DNA from: Escherichia sp. ESNIH1
GTDB taxonomy: Bacteria; Pseudomonadota; Gammaproteobacteria; Enterobacterales; Enterobacteriaceae
Direction: 5' to 3'
DNA length: 54,227 bases
NCBI GenBank assembly: GCA_002918705.1
Contig: PQKR01000013.1
Coordinates: 1-54,227 of the forward strand
How positions within the stretch are numbered: position 1 is the first letter of the stretch; the number at the start of each line of letters is the position of its first letter. Shown piece by piece: positions 1-9,578 of the stretch. A program made the translations under genes and the position numbers. Below the pieces are notes generated by a model that had not been told where the DNA came from, searched no databases, and saw only the letters and a list, made by a program, of their open reading frames with translations.

Positions 1-452
1 CCGGCGTCGCCGTACCCGCTGCGCCAGCTGACCCGGATGTCACCGCTCCCGCTCAGCTGCTCGCTGCCGTATGAAGGGCGGCCCAGCGCATCGTACGCCA
101 CGGTCTGCACCGTGCCGCGTCCGTCCCGGCGCCACACCGGACGGCCTGCCGCGTCAAACAGTGTCACCAGATCCCCACTGTCGCTGCTTTCACGGTGCAA
201 AACCTGACCTGTCAGTGAGGGTGTGCTCCGCAGATTTGCTGGCGTCGTGTCGTTAGCAGACCAGGCGGCAAACAGGCGCGGGTCACGGAGTGACACCACC
301 CGGCTGGCCTCATCCATCTGCGAATGGGTGACCAGCAGGCGCAGCGGATCGCTGTCCTGCTCACGGTTCCAGTTGAGGACGCGCACGGCCAGTCCCCGGT
401 TATCGTGTACGCTGACCACCGGCGTGCCGGTGGCAAGAGTGGGATCGCTCAT
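1..452 (-). CDS. Tc-toxin C-component / RHS-repeat protein, 5' part (partial)
   Basis: Reading the minus strand from the ATG at 452-450 gives an uninterrupted frame of 150 codons that runs off the left edge. The N-terminus contains a VVSVHDNRGLAVR stretch, a later SLRDPRLF, and YD-repeat-like units such as LVTLFDAAGRPVWRRDGRG and VAYDALGRP. The TPxVxVxDNRGLxVR opening followed by DPRL is typical of TccC/SepC-type insecticidal toxin components, whose RHS cocoon encloses a C-terminal toxin. An AAAGGG ribosome site lies about 9 bases before the ATG. The variable toxin end is outside the window, so the effector activity is unknown. A generic RHS protein is the alternative. In E. coli K-12 the glmZ neighbour on this side is aslA/aslB, so this position is accessory. 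Confidence 0.75.
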   Translation of the reverse strand, partial: MSDPTLATGTPVVSVHDNRGLAVRVLNWNREQDSDPLRLLVTHSQMDEASRVVSLRDPRLFAAWSANDTTPANLRSTPSLTGQVLHRESSDSGDLVTLFDAAGRPVWRRDGRGTVQTVAYDALGRPSYGSEQLSGSGDIRVSWRSGYGDA

Positions 453-583
453 GTGGTTTTACCCTTTCTATTTTTAGAGGAGAAAACATAAGGCACTATT
501 AACCAGAGCGTAGAGGACATTAACGTAGCGAAGAGAGCAAAATAGAGCAGGGGAGATCTAAAAAAGACAGAAGCTGGTGTATA

Positions 584-601
584 TGTCGCCAATCAACGAC
601 A
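584..601 (+). promoter_or_regulatory. GlrR activator site 1 upstream of glmZ
   Basis: The bases read TGTC-N10-GACA, a perfect match to the motif bound by the response regulator GlrR (YfhA), which activates σ54-dependent glmY/glmZ transcription in enterobacteria. Site identity is inferred from motif and location about 195 bases upstream of the GlmZ start. Confidence 0.7.
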
Positions 602-646
602 CGAAATCTTTTGTTTTAAAATGGCTTATTATTTTTACGTTATCTT

Positions 647-664
647 CGTCGCTATAAGGCGACA
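647..664 (+). promoter_or_regulatory. GlrR activator site 2 upstream of glmZ
   Basis: CGTC-N10-GACA differs from the GlrR consensus at one base. It lies 63 bases downstream of site 1, i.e. about six helical turns, which suits cooperative binding by an enhancer-binding protein. An isolated GACA half-site at 714-717 may be the remains of a third site. Confidence 0.6.
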
Positions 665-769
665 CTTTTGCTGCTTCCTTCGCACTTCTCACTGCATTTC
701 AGGGCAATTTCGTGACACCTTCCATAATTCCTAAATGAATACAGCCTGCTAGTTTTAAGAGTGAAAAAG

Positions 770-792
770 TGGCACGCCTTGTGCAATAATAT
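770..792 (+). promoter_or_regulatory. Overlapping σ54 and σ70 promoters of glmZ
   Basis: TGGCAC at 770-775 and a GC at 783-784 place GG and GC exactly 10 bases apart, as required for a -24/-12 σ54 promoter. TAATAT at 787-792 fits a σ70 -10 element for the same start point near 797. Overlapping σ54/σ70 promoters are known for glmZ in enterobacteria. Confidence 0.75.
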
Positions 793-796
793 ACCT

Positions 797-1003
797 GTAG
801 ATGCTCATTCCATCTCTTATGCTCGCCGCAAGGCCTCATATACTCAGGAATGACGCAGAGCCGTTTAATGGTGCTTATCGTCCACAGACAGATGTCGCTC
901 CGGCCTCATCAAACACCATGGACACAACGTTGAGTGAAGCACCAATTTGTTGTCACGCAGACCTGTTTAATGCCCGCTCTGGTTTCAGAGCGGGCGTTTT
1001 TTT
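797..1003 (+). ncRNA. glmZ: Small RNA GlmZ
   Basis: The sequence closely resembles E. coli GlmZ over its full length. It begins GTAGATGCTCATTCC, contains the conserved GAATGACGCAGAGCCGTTT block, and has the TTGTTGTCACGCAGACCTGT segment near 947-966 that corresponds to the glmS-pairing region. It ends in a rho-independent terminator (972-1003). GlmZ base-pairs with the glmS leader, with Hfq, to activate glucosamine-6-phosphate synthase production; RapZ directs its cleavage by RNase E. Its position next to hemY is the same as in E. coli. Confidence 0.92.
972..1003 (+). terminator. glmZ rho-independent terminator
   Basis: A perfect 10-bp stem (972-981 with 986-995), a GTTT loop, then a run of seven T. 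The minus strand lacks a T-run in the matching place, so it should not work well for the convergent hemY. Confidence 0.9.
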
Positions 1004-1012
1004 ATGGCGGGT

Positions 1013-2209
1013 TTACTGCGGGGGATTGTTCTGCAGAGTATGCATCAGGCCGTCGCGACGCATGGCGGCCGCTTCTTCCGGTTGCTGTAGGCGGTCAAGG
1101 GTATCGGCCAGCCAGGCATAATCAAACGGATCCGGACGCTGCTTCAGCGCGGCGCGGAACGCCAGGCTCGCCTCCCGCCACTCTCCGTGCTTCATCAGCG
1201 ACTGGCCAAGCGTGCTCCACAGCAGCGGGCGATCGCCCTGAGTCTTAATCTGCTGGCGCAGCGCCTTCTCTACCTGCTCTGGGTTGTTGGTCTTCAGACG
1301 CGGGATCAGCAGCACCAGCCGATCGTCATACTGACGCTTCAATCCGTCGAGAAGGATCTCCTGCGCGGTATCATGATCGTCACACTCAATCAGATGCTCG
1401 GCCATAGCCGCCTGGAGCGCAACCTGATGGCGGGTTTTGCGGCTCTGGTGCTTCCACCAGGTTTTCAAGCCGCTGCTGCCCCCTTCGGCCCGGGCCTGAT
1501 CCATCATGCCAATCCATGCCCGCTGGGCCAGCGCTTCGTGGTGTGCTTCATCACCGACGCCCGCTTTCGCCATTGAAGGGATACAGTCCAGCAGAGAATT
1601 CCATGCCCCGGTACGGGTATAGGCCTGCTCAGCCAGACGCAGCACCTCCGGATGGCGCGGCGTAATCTCCAGCAGATTATCGACGCCGTGGCGCGCGGCG
1701 TGATTTTCGTTACGCGCCAGCTGCAGACGCACGCGAGTGATCTCTACCGGAATAGGATCGTGCTCGGCCAGTTCGGAGGCACGCTGCAGATGCTGATTAG
1801 CCCGGGCTTCGTCACCACGCTGCTGGGCTGCTTCAGCGGCCAGCAGGTAGTTCACCATCGGCTGTTCGGCATGATCGGCGTTTTTCGCCATCAGCTTTTC
1901 AACCTGCTGATAGTCGCCCTCGGCCAGCTTGAGCAACGCCTGCTCGGTCTGCTTGCGGGCGCGGCGGCGTTTGCGGCCGGTGAACCAGCCGCGGGTGCGC
2001 GCGCCGGTATGGAAAATACGGCGCAGCAGCCACTCAACGGCAAACAGAACCACCATAGCGAGGATCAGGATGATCACCAGTCCCGTCACGCTGGTTTCAA
2101 TATTGTAGTTATCGGTCTGGATCAGCACATAGCCCTGGTGTCCGGCTACCATAGGTCCGATAACGATACCGGCGAGCAGCAGTGCAAAGAGGAGCAATAC
2201 TTTTAGCAT
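1013..2209 (-). CDS. hemY: HemY, TPR-containing inner-membrane protein of haem operon
   Basis: This is a 398-residue protein, the same length as E. coli HemY. Two hydrophobic segments occupy roughly residues 1-22 and 42-62, followed by a basic stretch (RKRRRARK) and a long helical region with TPR-like repeats (residues about 100-390). It is an inner-membrane protein of uncertain biochemical role linked to late tetrapyrrole synthesis. It is the last gene of hemCDXY, starting 2 bases after the hemX stop, so it is probably translationally coupled. Despite the shared name it is not the oxygen-dependent protoporphyrinogen oxidase called HemY in Gram-positives. Confidence 0.95.
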   Translation of the reverse strand: MLKVLLLFALLLAGIVIGPMVAGHQGYVLIQTDNYNIETSVTGLVIILILAMVVLFAVEWLLRRIFHTGARTRGWFTGRKRRRARKQTEQALLKLAEGDYQQVEKLMAKNADHAEQPMVNYLLAAEAAQQRGDEARANQHLQRASELAEHDPIPVEITRVRLQLARNENHAARHGVDNLLEITPRHPEVLRLAEQAYTRTGAWNSLLDCIPSMAKAGVGDEAHHEALAQRAWIGMMDQARAEGGSSGLKTWWKHQSRKTRHQVALQAAMAEHLIECDDHDTAQEILLDGLKRQYDDRLVLLIPRLKTNNPEQVEKALRQQIKTQGDRPLLWSTLGQSLMKHGEWREASLAFRAALKQRPDPFDYAWLADTLDRLQQPEEAAAMRRDGLMHTLQNNPPQ

Positions 2210-2211
2210 GA

Positions 2212-3399
2212 TTATTCCCCCTGCTGCGGCGCAGCTTCATTCGCCGTCGGCGCTGACGGTGCCGCTGGCGCTGCGTCATTGGCCGCCGCCGCAGGCTGGG
2301 CCAGCAGATTACGCACGCGCGTCTGCATCAGCTTCTCCAGAATTGGCTGGCTTTGCAGAGCATCCGGCAGCGCCATAGTAATGTTCTGCTGGCTGAGCTT
2401 ATCGACCTCTTCGAGGAACGCTTTGGTGCTGGCGTCATCGGTATCGTAGTAAGCACGTACCCAGCTGGAAACATTATCCAACGCCTGTTTGTAGGTCTCT
2501 TCCTGATGACGCGGCACGGCCTGGGCGGCAACCAGCAGGCGTGAACGGATGTTCTCCCGCAGGTAAATATCCTGGTTCGGGGCGAGCAGGGGAACCGCAG
2601 TTTCATCGCGACGGCGAACGGTAATAAAGCTGTCCATAAAGTTGTGCCAGCTCTTTTGCAGGTTTACCCGCCATTCGCTCAGCGAGCTGGAGAGCTCGCC
2701 GCTATCGTTATCCATCGGCGCATCGTCATCGTTGTTATCCGCCAGACGCAGATTATCGATCTGGTTAGAGAGTTGGTTAACCTTGAGGATGATGCCGTCG
2801 TAATCCACCTGCGCCACGCCGGAGAGGCTGGCGACGTCGTCGGTGATGGCGCGGCGGGCAGCAATCAGGCTTGGATCGTTCATATCGGCCAGGCTTGCAT
2901 CGGCGCTTTTCAGCAGCGCGGCAGCGGTAGTGACGTCGCCATCGCTCCACAGCTTACGCCCGGCCAGCTTCACCAGGAAATCGGCCTGGGCCAGCAGCCA
3001 GGTTTTGGCGTCGGTTCCGGAGATGGTCGCCACCTTCTGCGATAGCTCATCAAGCTGCTTATTCTGCTCGGCCTGCTGGCGCTCTGCGGCGGCCAGGGCA
3101 TCGCTCTGCTGCTTGATAATGCCTTCAAACTGCGTTTTCTGTGTCTCCTGCGCCTTTTGCAGCGCAGTAATTTGGCTTACCAGCGCATCGCTGGTGGCTG
3201 ACTGCGTTGAGGTCTGCTGTTTCACCCAGCCATAAAGCCCCACGCCAGCGGCCAGCGCAATGGCGATGGCAATCGCGCTCAGCGCAAGACTGGTCTTAAT
3301 GGCGCGATCCTTCTTCTCAGCTTTTTCTGGCTGTGGCGTGGTATCCACGGCCTCCCTGGTCTCTTCAACCACGGCAGAGGAGTGTTGTTGTTCCGTCAT
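2212..3399 (-). CDS. hemX: HemX, putative membrane-anchored accessory protein
   Basis: This 395-residue protein has a charged cytoplasmic N-terminus of about 36 residues, a single membrane segment (about 37-58), and then a Gln/Ala/Glu-rich coiled coil at about 65-125. A conserved HemX domain follows, and an Ala/Pro-rich tail ends the protein. E. coli HemX (393 aa) was once labelled uroporphyrinogen III methyltransferase, but the sequence shows no SAM-binding motif and that activity is not supported. The gene lies between hemD (21 bases away) and hemY in the hem operon. Its exact function is not known. Confidence 0.93.
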   Translation of the reverse strand: MTEQQHSSAVVEETREAVDTTPQPEKAEKKDRAIKTSLALSAIAIAIALAAGVGLYGWVKQQTSTQSATSDALVSQITALQKAQETQKTQFEGIIKQQSDALAAAERQQAEQNKQLDELSQKVATISGTDAKTWLLAQADFLVKLAGRKLWSDGDVTTAAALLKSADASLADMNDPSLIAARRAITDDVASLSGVAQVDYDGIILKVNQLSNQIDNLRLADNNDDDAPMDNDSGELSSSLSEWRVNLQKSWHNFMDSFITVRRRDETAVPLLAPNQDIYLRENIRSRLLVAAQAVPRHQEETYKQALDNVSSWVRAYYDTDDASTKAFLEEVDKLSQQNITMALPDALQSQPILEKLMQTRVRNLLAQPAAAANDAAPAAPSAPTANEAAPQQGE

Positions 3400-3420
3400 T
3401 ATGGCTTCCCATTATGAGAG

Positions 3421-4161
3421 TTATTGTAATGCGCGCAGCAGCGCATCGTTGTCAGCGTTATCAGCGACCTGAATATCCTGCCAGCCCAGATCCCGGGCGA
3501 GGTGCGCCAGACGTTCGCTTACCACCAACAGACGGCAGCGAAGTAACCAGTTTTCACGATACCAGGCTGGAATCAGAGAGAAAAGCTGCTGGAGCATCTC
3601 GCCGCTGGTCACCACAATCGTTGTGACCCCGCGAGTCTGCCAGCGCATTGCCTCTTCCGCGCCGTCATAAAACTTCGCACTACGTTGATAACATTCACAA
3701 AATGTGACGTCAGCGCCGCGTGCCGCCAGCGTTTCGCCTAGCAGCTCGCGCCCGCCGTTGCCACGTAACAGCATTGCACGCTTACCTGCAATATTTTGTA
3801 ATTCAGGTAATTGTAGCAACACTTCGCTAATTTCCCGATCCACCGGATAGCGTACATTGATGCCGCTTACGGTATGCAGCGCCAGGGCGGTAGTCCGTCC
3901 GATAGCGAAATAGCGGGGGGCAACCGGCCAGTGCAGGCCGTGATGCTGGAGATGCGCGTGGGCAAATGCCACGGCATGCTGCGACAGCACAAAGATAAGG
4001 TCGTTAGCAGAAAATGCGGCAAGGCGCTCAGGCAGGGTAGCCAGCTCCCGGCCTGGGGTAAATTCGATCAGCGGAAAGCTCCAGGCCACCTTGCCCAGTG
4101 CGCGCAGACGGCTCACTAATTCCTCACCGGCGGGAGAGGGGCGGGTGACCAGGATACTCAT
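3421..4161 (-). CDS. hemD: Uroporphyrinogen-III synthase
   Basis: A 246-residue protein, the length of E. coli HemD. It cyclises and inverts ring D of hydroxymethylbilane to give uroporphyrinogen III, the branch point to haem, sirohaem and cobalamin. It starts with ILVTRP and carries the typical two-lobed pattern, with VVTSGEML in the second lobe. The family has low sequence conservation, so synteny is important evidence. It overlaps the end of hemC by 4 bases, indicating translational coupling with the enzyme that supplies its unstable substrate. Confidence 0.95.
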   Translation of the reverse strand: MSILVTRPSPAGEELVSRLRALGKVAWSFPLIEFTPGRELATLPERLAAFSANDLIFVLSQHAVAFAHAHLQHHGLHWPVAPRYFAIGRTTALALHTVSGINVRYPVDREISEVLLQLPELQNIAGKRAMLLRGNGGRELLGETLAARGADVTFCECYQRSAKFYDGAEEAMRWQTRGVTTIVVTSGEMLQQLFSLIPAWYRENWLLRCRLLVVSERLAHLARDLGWQDIQVADNADNDALLRALQ

Positions 4162-5099
4162 GCAGGCGCCTCTCCGTTATAGACCTCTGCCAGGATCTCA
4201 CGCGCGCCGTTAGCCAGCAGCTCTTCAGCGAGCGATACGCCCAGCTGCTCCGCCTCTTCCGGTTTACCCCGGCGCTCACCACGAACCATCACCGAGCCAT
4301 CCGGTGCGCCGACCAGCGCCCGCAGCCAGATTTCACCGGCAACCAGTTCAGCATAGCTGCCAATAGGCACCTGGCAGCCGCCCTCTAACCGCGTGTTCAT
4401 TGCCCGCTCGGCTTTAACGCGCAGGGCGGTATCGTCATGGTTGAGCGGGGCAAGCAGCGTCCGGGTGCGTTTATCGTCAAGACGGCACTCAATGCCTACC
4501 GCACCCTGGCCCACGGCAGGCAGAGAGAGTTCCGGCGGCAGCGCCACGCGAATGCGTGACTCGAGATCGAGACGTTTTAGCCCAGCAACGGCAAGAATGA
4601 TGGCATCGTAATCGCCGTTATCGAGTTTACCCAGCCGTGTGCCGACGTTGCCGCGCAGCGAGCGGATCTCCAGATCCGGGCGGCGTTCGGCTAATTGACA
4701 CTGGCGGCGTAAACTTGACGTGCCAACTACGCTGCCTGCAGGCAGAGCGTCCAGGCTCTCATAATGGTTAGAGACGAAGGCATCGCGAGGATCTTCACGC
4801 TCGCAGATGGTGACCAGCCCCAGCCCTTTTGGGAACTCAACCGGCACATCTTTCATCGAGTGGACGGCCAGATCGGCGCGGTTCTCAAGCAGGGCCAGCT
4901 CCAGCTCTTTAACAAAAAGCCCTTTGCCGCCGACTTTCGCGAGGGGGGTATCGAGGATCACATCGCCGCGGGTGACCATTGGCACCAGCTCAACGTTAAG
5001 GCCCGGATGGCAGGCCATCAGGCGCTGCTGAACATAGTGTGCCTGCCAGAGCGCAAGGGGGCTTTGGCGTGTGGCGATTCTTAAAATATTGTCAGGCAT
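4158..5099 (-). CDS. hemC: Hydroxymethylbilane synthase (porphobilinogen deaminase)
   Basis: It condenses four porphobilinogens to hydroxymethylbilane in the cytosol. The sequence has [14 protein letters not shown] at the N-terminus, [23 protein letters not shown], and the [12 protein letters not shown] loop whose cysteine carries the dipyrromethane cofactor. The start at 5099 gives 313 residues (MPDNILRI), matching the usual E. coli start. An in-frame ATG at 5114 would add five residues (MTVTS) and cannot be excluded. It is the first gene of hemCDXY and divergent from cyaA across about 345 bases. Confidence 0.95.
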   Translation of the reverse strand: MPDNILRIATRQSPLALWQAHYVQQRLMACHPGLNVELVPMVTRGDVILDTPLAKVGGKGLFVKELELALLENRADLAVHSMKDVPVEFPKGLGLVTICEREDPRDAFVSNHYESLDALPAGSVVGTSSLRRQCQLAERRPDLEIRSLRGNVGTRLGKLDNGDYDAIILAVAGLKRLDLESRIRVALPPELSLPAVGQGAVGIECRLDDKRTRTLLAPLNHDDTALRVKAERAMNTRLEGGCQVPIGSYAELVAGEIWLRALVGAPDGSVMVRGERRGKPEEAEQLGVSLAEELLANGAREILAEVYNGEAPA

Positions 5100-5443
5100 G
5101 CTTGTTACCGTCATTATCGTCCATCGACCATCCTAACACTGTTGTCTTAGGGTGTCAGTTTTCACGGGTGATTGCGCAAGAGTGCTAAGAGGCCGTATTC
5201 TGGGATTTACACGTAACGAACGGTGCTACACTTGTATGTAGCGCATCTTTCTTTACGGTCAATCGGCAAGGTGTTAAATTGATCACGTTTTAGACCATTT
5301 TTTCGTCTGTACTCACAAAATCATAAGGACGAGAAAGGGTGACGGGTATCTTTGTAATACTAAAAATCTGAACCGGACCGCGATTGCCGACGTTTCTGTC
5401 AGCGTGGCGCTACGGAAAGGTTTAAAACATCAGGCGATACGTC
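5100..5443. other. Divergent hemC-cyaA control region
   Basis: About 344 bases with no gene. It must carry the outward promoters of hemCDXY and cyaA. Only the CRP box (listed separately) is clear to me; I did not assign individual -35/-10 elements with confidence. Confidence 0.6.
5272..5287 (+). promoter_or_regulatory. CRP box in the cyaA promoter
   Basis: TGTTA-N6-TCACG matches the CRP consensus TGTGA-N6-TCACA in 8 of 10 positions, embedded in GGTGTTAAATTGATCACGTT as in E. coli cyaA P2. There cAMP-CRP represses the main cyaA promoter, a negative feedback loop on cAMP synthesis. Confidence 0.8.
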
Positions 5444-7990
5444 TTGTACCTCTATATTGAGACTCTGAAACAGAGACTGGATGCCATAAACCAACTGCGT
5501 GTCGATCGCGCGCTGGCCGCTATGGGGCCTGCTTTCCAGCAGGTATACAGTCTGCTGCCTACATTATTGCATTATCATCATCCGCTGATGCCGGGTTACC
5601 TTGAAGGTGATGTTCCCCGCGGCATCTGCCTCTACACGCCCGATGAAAACCAGCTCCGCTACCTTAACGAGCTGGAGCTGAGCCGTGGGCTGCCGGTACA
5701 GGAGTCGCCCAAGGGTGAACTGCCGATCACCGGACTCTATACGATGGGCAGCACCTCGTCGGTCGGGCAAAGTAGCTCTTCCGATCTCGATATCTGGGTG
5801 TGCCATCAGTCGTGGCTCGACAGCGATGAGCGTCAGCTGCTACAGCGTAAATGTAGCCTGCTGGAGAGCTGGGCTGCTTCGCTCGGCGTAGAGGTGAGCT
5901 TCTTCCTGATCGACGAGAACCGCTTCCGTCATAACGAAAGCGGTAGCCTCGGTGGAGAAGACTGCGGCTCTACCCAACACATCTTACTGCTCGATGAGTT
6001 CTACCGCACTGCCGTACGTCTGGCCGGGAAGCGTATTCTCTGGAATATGGTCCCGGGCGATGAAGAGGCCAACTACGACGACTACGTGATGTCGCTGTAC
6101 GCCCAGGGCGTGCTGACGCCAAACGAGTGGCTGGATCTGGGCGGGTTAAGCTCGCTGTCGGCGGAGGAGTACTTCGGTGCCAGCCTGTGGCAGCTCTATA
6201 AAAGTATCGACTCTCCTTATAAAGCCGTGTTGAAAACGCTGCTGCTGGAGGCCTACTCCTGGGAGTACCCGAACACGCGTCTGCTGGCAAAAGATATTAA
6301 ACAGCGGCTGCACGACGGGGAGATCGTCTCCTTTGGTCTCGATCACTATTGCATGATGCTGGAACGGGTCACCCACTATCTGACGGCGATCGAAGACCAC
6401 ACGCGTCTGGACCTCGTGCGTCGATGTTTCTACTTAAAAGTGTGTGAAAAGCTGAGCCGCGAGCGCGCCTGCGTTGGCTGGCGACGCGAAGTGGTGAGTT
6501 CGCTGGTGAAGGAGTGGGGCTGGGACGAAGCGCGTCTCGCCATGCTGGATAATCGCGCCAACTGGAAAATCGGCCAGGTACGTGAAGCGCATAACGAACT
6601 GCTTGATGCCATGATGCAGAGCTATCGTAACCTGATCCGCTTCGCCCGCCGTAACAACCTTAGCGTCTCCGCCAGCCCGCAGGATATCGGCGTGCTAACC
6701 CGTAAGCTGTATGCCGCTTTTGAAGCGCTGCCGGGGAAAGTGACGCTGGTCAATCCGCAGATTTCGCCGGATCTCTCCGAGCCGAATCTGACCTTTATTC
6801 ATGTGCCGCCGGGCCGGGCCAACCGCTCTGGCTGGTATCTCTATAACCGCGCGCCGAGCATGGATTCGATTATCAGCCAGCAGCCGCTGGAGTATAACCG
6901 CTATCTGAACAAGCTGGTGGCGTGGGCGTGGTTTAACGGCCTGCTGACGTCACGCACGCATCTGTTTATTAAGGGCAACGGCATCGTCGATTTGGCGAAG
7001 CTGCAGGAGATGGTCGCTGACGTGTCGCACCACTTCCCGCTGCGCCTGCCTGCGCCGACGCCGAAAGCGCTCTACAGTCCGTGTGAAATTCGCCATCTGG
7101 CGATTATTGTTAATCTGGAGTACGACCCGACGGCGGCGTTCCGTAATCAGGTGGTCCATTTTGACTTCCGCAAGCTGGACGTGTTCAGCTTCGGCGAGCA
7201 GCAAAACTGTCTGGTGGGCAGCGTCGATCTGCTCTATCGCAACTCGTGGAACGAGGTGCGTACGCTGCACTTTAACGGCGAGCAGGCGATGATCGAGGCG
7301 CTGAAGACCATTCTTGGCAAGATGCATCAGGACGCCGCGCCGCCGGATAGCGTGGAGGTATTCTGCTATAGCCAGCACCTGCGCGGGTTGATTCGTACCC
7401 GCGTGCAGCAGCTGGTGTCGGAGTGCATCGAGCTGCGCCTCTCCAGCACCCGCCAGGAGACTGGACGCTTTAAAGCGCTGCGCGTCGCCGGGCAGACGTG
7501 GGGTCTCTTCTTTGAGCGCCTGAACGTATCGGTACAGAAGCTGGAGAATGCCATTGAGTTCTACGGGGCGATCTCCCACAACAAGCTGCACGGCCTGTCG
7601 GTGCAGGTAGAGACCAACCAGGTCAAGCTGCCGCCGGTGGTCGACGGTTTTGCCAGTGAAGGAATTATTCAGTTCTTCTTTGAAGAGGCGGGCGACGAGA
7701 CGGGCTTTAACATCTACATTCTGGACGAGAGCAACCGGGCAGAGGTGTATCACCACTGCGAGGGCAGTAAAGAGGAGCTGGTGCGCGACGTAAGCCGCTT
7801 CTACTCCTCATCCCACGATCGCTTTACCTACGGCTCCAGCTTTATCAACTTCAATCTGCCGCAGTTCTACCAGATTGTGAAAGTGGACGGACGCGCGCAG
7901 GTGATCCCGTTCCGCAACCAGGCGATTGGTGTGGTGCCGCCGGCCAGTCCAAACAACGACGCGCCGCTGCTGCAGCACTATTTCTCCTGA
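5444..7990 (+). CDS. cyaA: Adenylate cyclase, class I
   Basis: Converts ATP to cAMP. The 848-residue product has the same length as E. coli CyaA. The catalytic N-terminal half carries the [17 protein letters not shown] nucleotidyltransferase-like motif, with metal ligands Asp114 and Asp116. The C-terminal half (from about residue 550) is the regulatory part that responds to phosphorylated EIIA-Glc. The start is TTG at 5444, giving MYLYIETL as in E. coli. The rare TTG start keeps translation low and is a known control on CyaA level. It is monocistronic and followed by a REP-like element. Confidence 0.97.
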   Translation: MYLYIETLKQRLDAINQLRVDRALAAMGPAFQQVYSLLPTLLHYHHPLMPGYLEGDVPRGICLYTPDENQLRYLNELELSRGLPVQESPKGELPITGLYTMGSTSSVGQSSSSDLDIWVCHQSWLDSDERQLLQRKCSLLESWAASLGVEVSFFLIDENRFRHNESGSLGGEDCGSTQHILLLDEFYRTAVRLAGKRILWNMVPGDEEANYDDYVMSLYAQGVLTPNEWLDLGGLSSLSAEEYFGASLWQLYKSIDSPYKAVLKTLLLEAYSWEYPNTRLLAKDIKQRLHDGEIVSFGLDHYCMMLERVTHYLTAIEDHTRLDLVRRCFYLKVCEKLSRERACVGWRREVVSSLVKEWGWDEARLAMLDNRANWKIGQVREAHNELLDAMMQSYRNLIRFARRNNLSVSASPQDIGVLTRKLYAAFEALPGKVTLVNPQISPDLSEPNLTFIHVPPGRANRSGWYLYNRAPSMDSIISQQPLEYNRYLNKLVAWAWFNGLLTSRTHLFIKGNGIVDLAKLQEMVADVSHHFPLRLPAPTPKALYSPCEIRHLAIIVNLEYDPTAAFRNQVVHFDFRKLDVFSFGEQQNCLVGSVDLLYRNSWNEVRTLHFNGEQAMIEALKTILGKMHQDAAPPDSVEVFCYSQHLRGLIRTRVQQLVSECIELRLSSTRQETGRFKALRVAGQTWGLFFERLNVSVQKLENAIEFYGAISHNKLHGLSVQVETNQVKLPPVVDGFASEGIIQFFFEEAGDETGFNIYILDESNRAEVYHHCEGSKEELVRDVSRFYSSSHDRFTYGSSFINFNLPQFYQIVKVDGRAQVIPFRNQAIGVVPPASPNNDAPLLQHYFS

Positions 7991-8008
7991 AGAGAGTTTT
8001 CCTCAGGA

Positions 8009-8043
8009 ATGCCCGGTGGTGCTGCGCTTACCGGGCCTACGAG
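8009..8043. repeat. REP-like palindromic element after cyaA
   Basis: GCCCGGT (8011-8017) pairs with ACCGGGC (8030-8036), followed by CTACGAG. This is the form of an enterobacterial repetitive extragenic palindrome. A second copy in the opposite orientation lies after metE (27837-27872). Such elements often stabilise upstream mRNA or block transcription between convergent genes, here cyaA and cyaY. Confidence 0.75.
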
Positions 8044-8058
8044 GGCGCAAAACCGTAG

Positions 8059-8379
8059 TTAACGGAAGCTCACCGGCTCCCCGGCCTGCTGCGTTGCCGC
8101 CTGCTCCAGCAGATCCCAAAAATTGTCGCCGGTGCGATCGCAGATCCACGCGTCGCCTTTCAGATCGAAGTGGTAGCCGCCCTGCTTGGTGGCTAGCCAG
8201 ACCTGGTGTAGCGGCTCCTGACGGTTAATGATAATTTTACTGCCGTTTTCAAAGGTCAGGGTCAGCACGCCGCCGTTGATCTCGCAGTCGATATCGCTGT
8301 CGCCGTCCCAGTTGTCCAGGCGCTCTTCAATGCTTTGCCACAGGCCATCGGCAAGGCGGTGGAATTCAGAGTCGTTCAT
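8059..8379 (-). CDS. cyaY: Frataxin-like iron-binding protein CyaY
   Basis: A 106-residue protein, the standard length for bacterial frataxin. The acidic N-terminal helix ([21 protein letters not shown]) and the following WDGDSDID supply the iron-binding surface; a beta-sheet with [19 protein letters not shown] follows. It binds IscS and modulates Fe-S cluster assembly on IscU. The gene is convergent with cyaA, as in E. coli. Confidence 0.95.
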   Translation of the reverse strand: MNDSEFHRLADGLWQSIEERLDNWDGDSDIDCEINGGVLTLTFENGSKIIINRQEPLHQVWLATKQGGYHFDLKGDAWICDRTGDNFWDLLEQAATQQAGEPVSFR

Positions 8380-8514
8380 TTTTTTTCCTTCTGATCGTGA
8401 TGGCGGCAGTATAACGCGAAATAATTCCCATTGCAGGCGGCGTGCAAACTCTTGCTTTTGCGCCCTCTCCTGCGATGATAGAAACCATAAAGCATGAACT
8501 TACAGGCAACCATA

Positions 8515-8718
8515 ATGAAAAACGTTTTTCGTTCGCTGGCGGTACTTCTGACCCTGTTTAGCCTGACGGGCTGCGGTTTGAAGGGACCTCTCTATTTCCC
8601 GCCAGCTGACAAATCTGCTCCGCCGCCAACGAAGAAAGTGGAGAACCCGGCCCAGACGACCACGCCAACGCGTAACGATCGTGGTACCGGTGACGGCCCG
8701 ACTCAGGTCATTTACTGA
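8515..8718 (+). CDS. lptM: LptM (YifL), small lipoprotein assisting LptD maturation
   Basis: This is a 67-residue lipoprotein. Its signal peptide ends in the lipobox LTGC, followed by [10 protein letters not shown], which is nearly invariant in the family. LptM binds the LPS translocon LptD-LptE in the outer membrane and promotes correct LptD disulphide formation. I chose the ATG at 8515 (MKNVFRS) as in E. coli. An ATG 21 bases earlier would add MNLQATI ahead of the signal peptide, which is unlikely. It heads the dapF-yigA-xerC-yigB-uvrD run. Confidence 0.93.
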   Translation: MKNVFRSLAVLLTLFSLTGCGLKGPLYFPPADKSAPPPTKKVENPAQTTTPTRNDRGTGDGPTQVIY

Positions 8719-8753
8719 CGGTAACATTCTGTCCCTGTGCAATGGAGTCAATG

Positions 8754-9578
8754 ATGCAGTTCTCTAAAATGCATGGCCTTGGCAACGACTTTATGGTCGT
8801 CGACGCGGTAACGCAGAATGTCTTTTTTTCACCCGAACTGATCCGTCGGCTGGCGGATCGCCATCTGGGCGTTGGCTTCGATCAGCTGCTGATCGTCGAG
8901 CCGCCTTACGATCCGGATCTCGACTTTCACTACCGGATCTACAACGCCGACGGCAGTGAGGTGTCCCAGTGCGGCAACGGCGCACGCTGCTTCGCCCGCT
9001 TTGTGCGGCTGAAGGGGCTGACCAACAAGCGCGATATTCGCGTCAGCACCGCCAACGGGCGGATGGTGCTAAGCGTCACGGAAGATGAGCTGGTACGGGT
9101 TAATATGGGCGAGCCGAACTTTGATCCCGCCGCCGTTCCGTTTCGCGCGAACAAAGCGGAAAAAACCTATATCATGCGCGCAGCCGAACAGACCATTCTG
9201 TGCGGCGTCGTTTCGATGGGGAATCCGCACTGCGTGATTCAGGTGGAGAGTGTCGACACCGCCCCGGTTGAAACGCTGGGTCCCGTACTGGAGAGCCATG
9301 AGCGCTTCCCGGAGCGCGCCAATATCGGTTTTATGCAGGTCGTTAAGCGCGAACATATTCGCCTGCGCGTCTTTGAACGCGGCGCGGGCGAGACCCAGGC
9401 CTGCGGCAGCGGCGCATGTGCAGCGGTCGCGGTTGGGATCCAGCAAGGTTTACTGGCAGAAGAGGTACGCGTGGAGCTTCCAGGCGGCCGTCTTGATATT
9501 GCCTGGAAGGGTCCGGGCCAGCCGCTGTTTATGACCGGCCCGGCAACACACGTCTACGACGGATTTATTCATCTATGA
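8754..9578 (+). CDS. dapF: Diaminopimelate epimerase
   Basis: Interconverts LL- and meso-diaminopimelate for lysine and peptidoglycan synthesis; it needs no cofactor and uses two cysteines. These lie in CGNGARC (Cys73) and ACGSGAC (near residue 217). The start at 8754 gives 274 residues, as in E. coli. GGAG at 8744-8747 sits at correct spacing for this ATG, so the upstream in-frame ATGs at 8742 and 8751 are less likely. Its stop overlaps the yigA start by 4 bases. Confidence 0.97.
   Translation: MQFSKMHGLGNDFMVVDAVTQNVFFSPELIRRLADRHLGVGFDQLLIVEPPYDPDLDFHYRIYNADGSEVSQCGNGARCFARFVRLKGLTNKRDIRVSTANGRMVLSVTEDELVRVNMGEPNFDPAAVPFRANKAEKTYIMRAAEQTILCGVVSMGNPHCVIQVESVDTAPVETLGPVLESHERFPERANIGFMQVVKREHIRLRVFERGAGETQACGSGACAAVAVGIQQGLLAEEVRVELPGGRLDIAWKGPGQPLFMTGPATHVYDGFIHL

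Larger units (their letters stand above)
453..796. other. Intergenic region between Tc-like gene and glmZ
   Basis: This stretch of about 344 bases has no convincing gene. It is AT-richer than its surroundings and holds the upstream activation sites and promoter of glmZ (listed separately) and, at its left end, the ribosome site of the minus-strand Tc-like gene. Confidence 0.7.

Noticed and set aside
714-717. Third GlrR site before glmZ
   Set aside because: Only the GACA half is present; the bases 10 positions upstream (CAGG) do not match TGTC.
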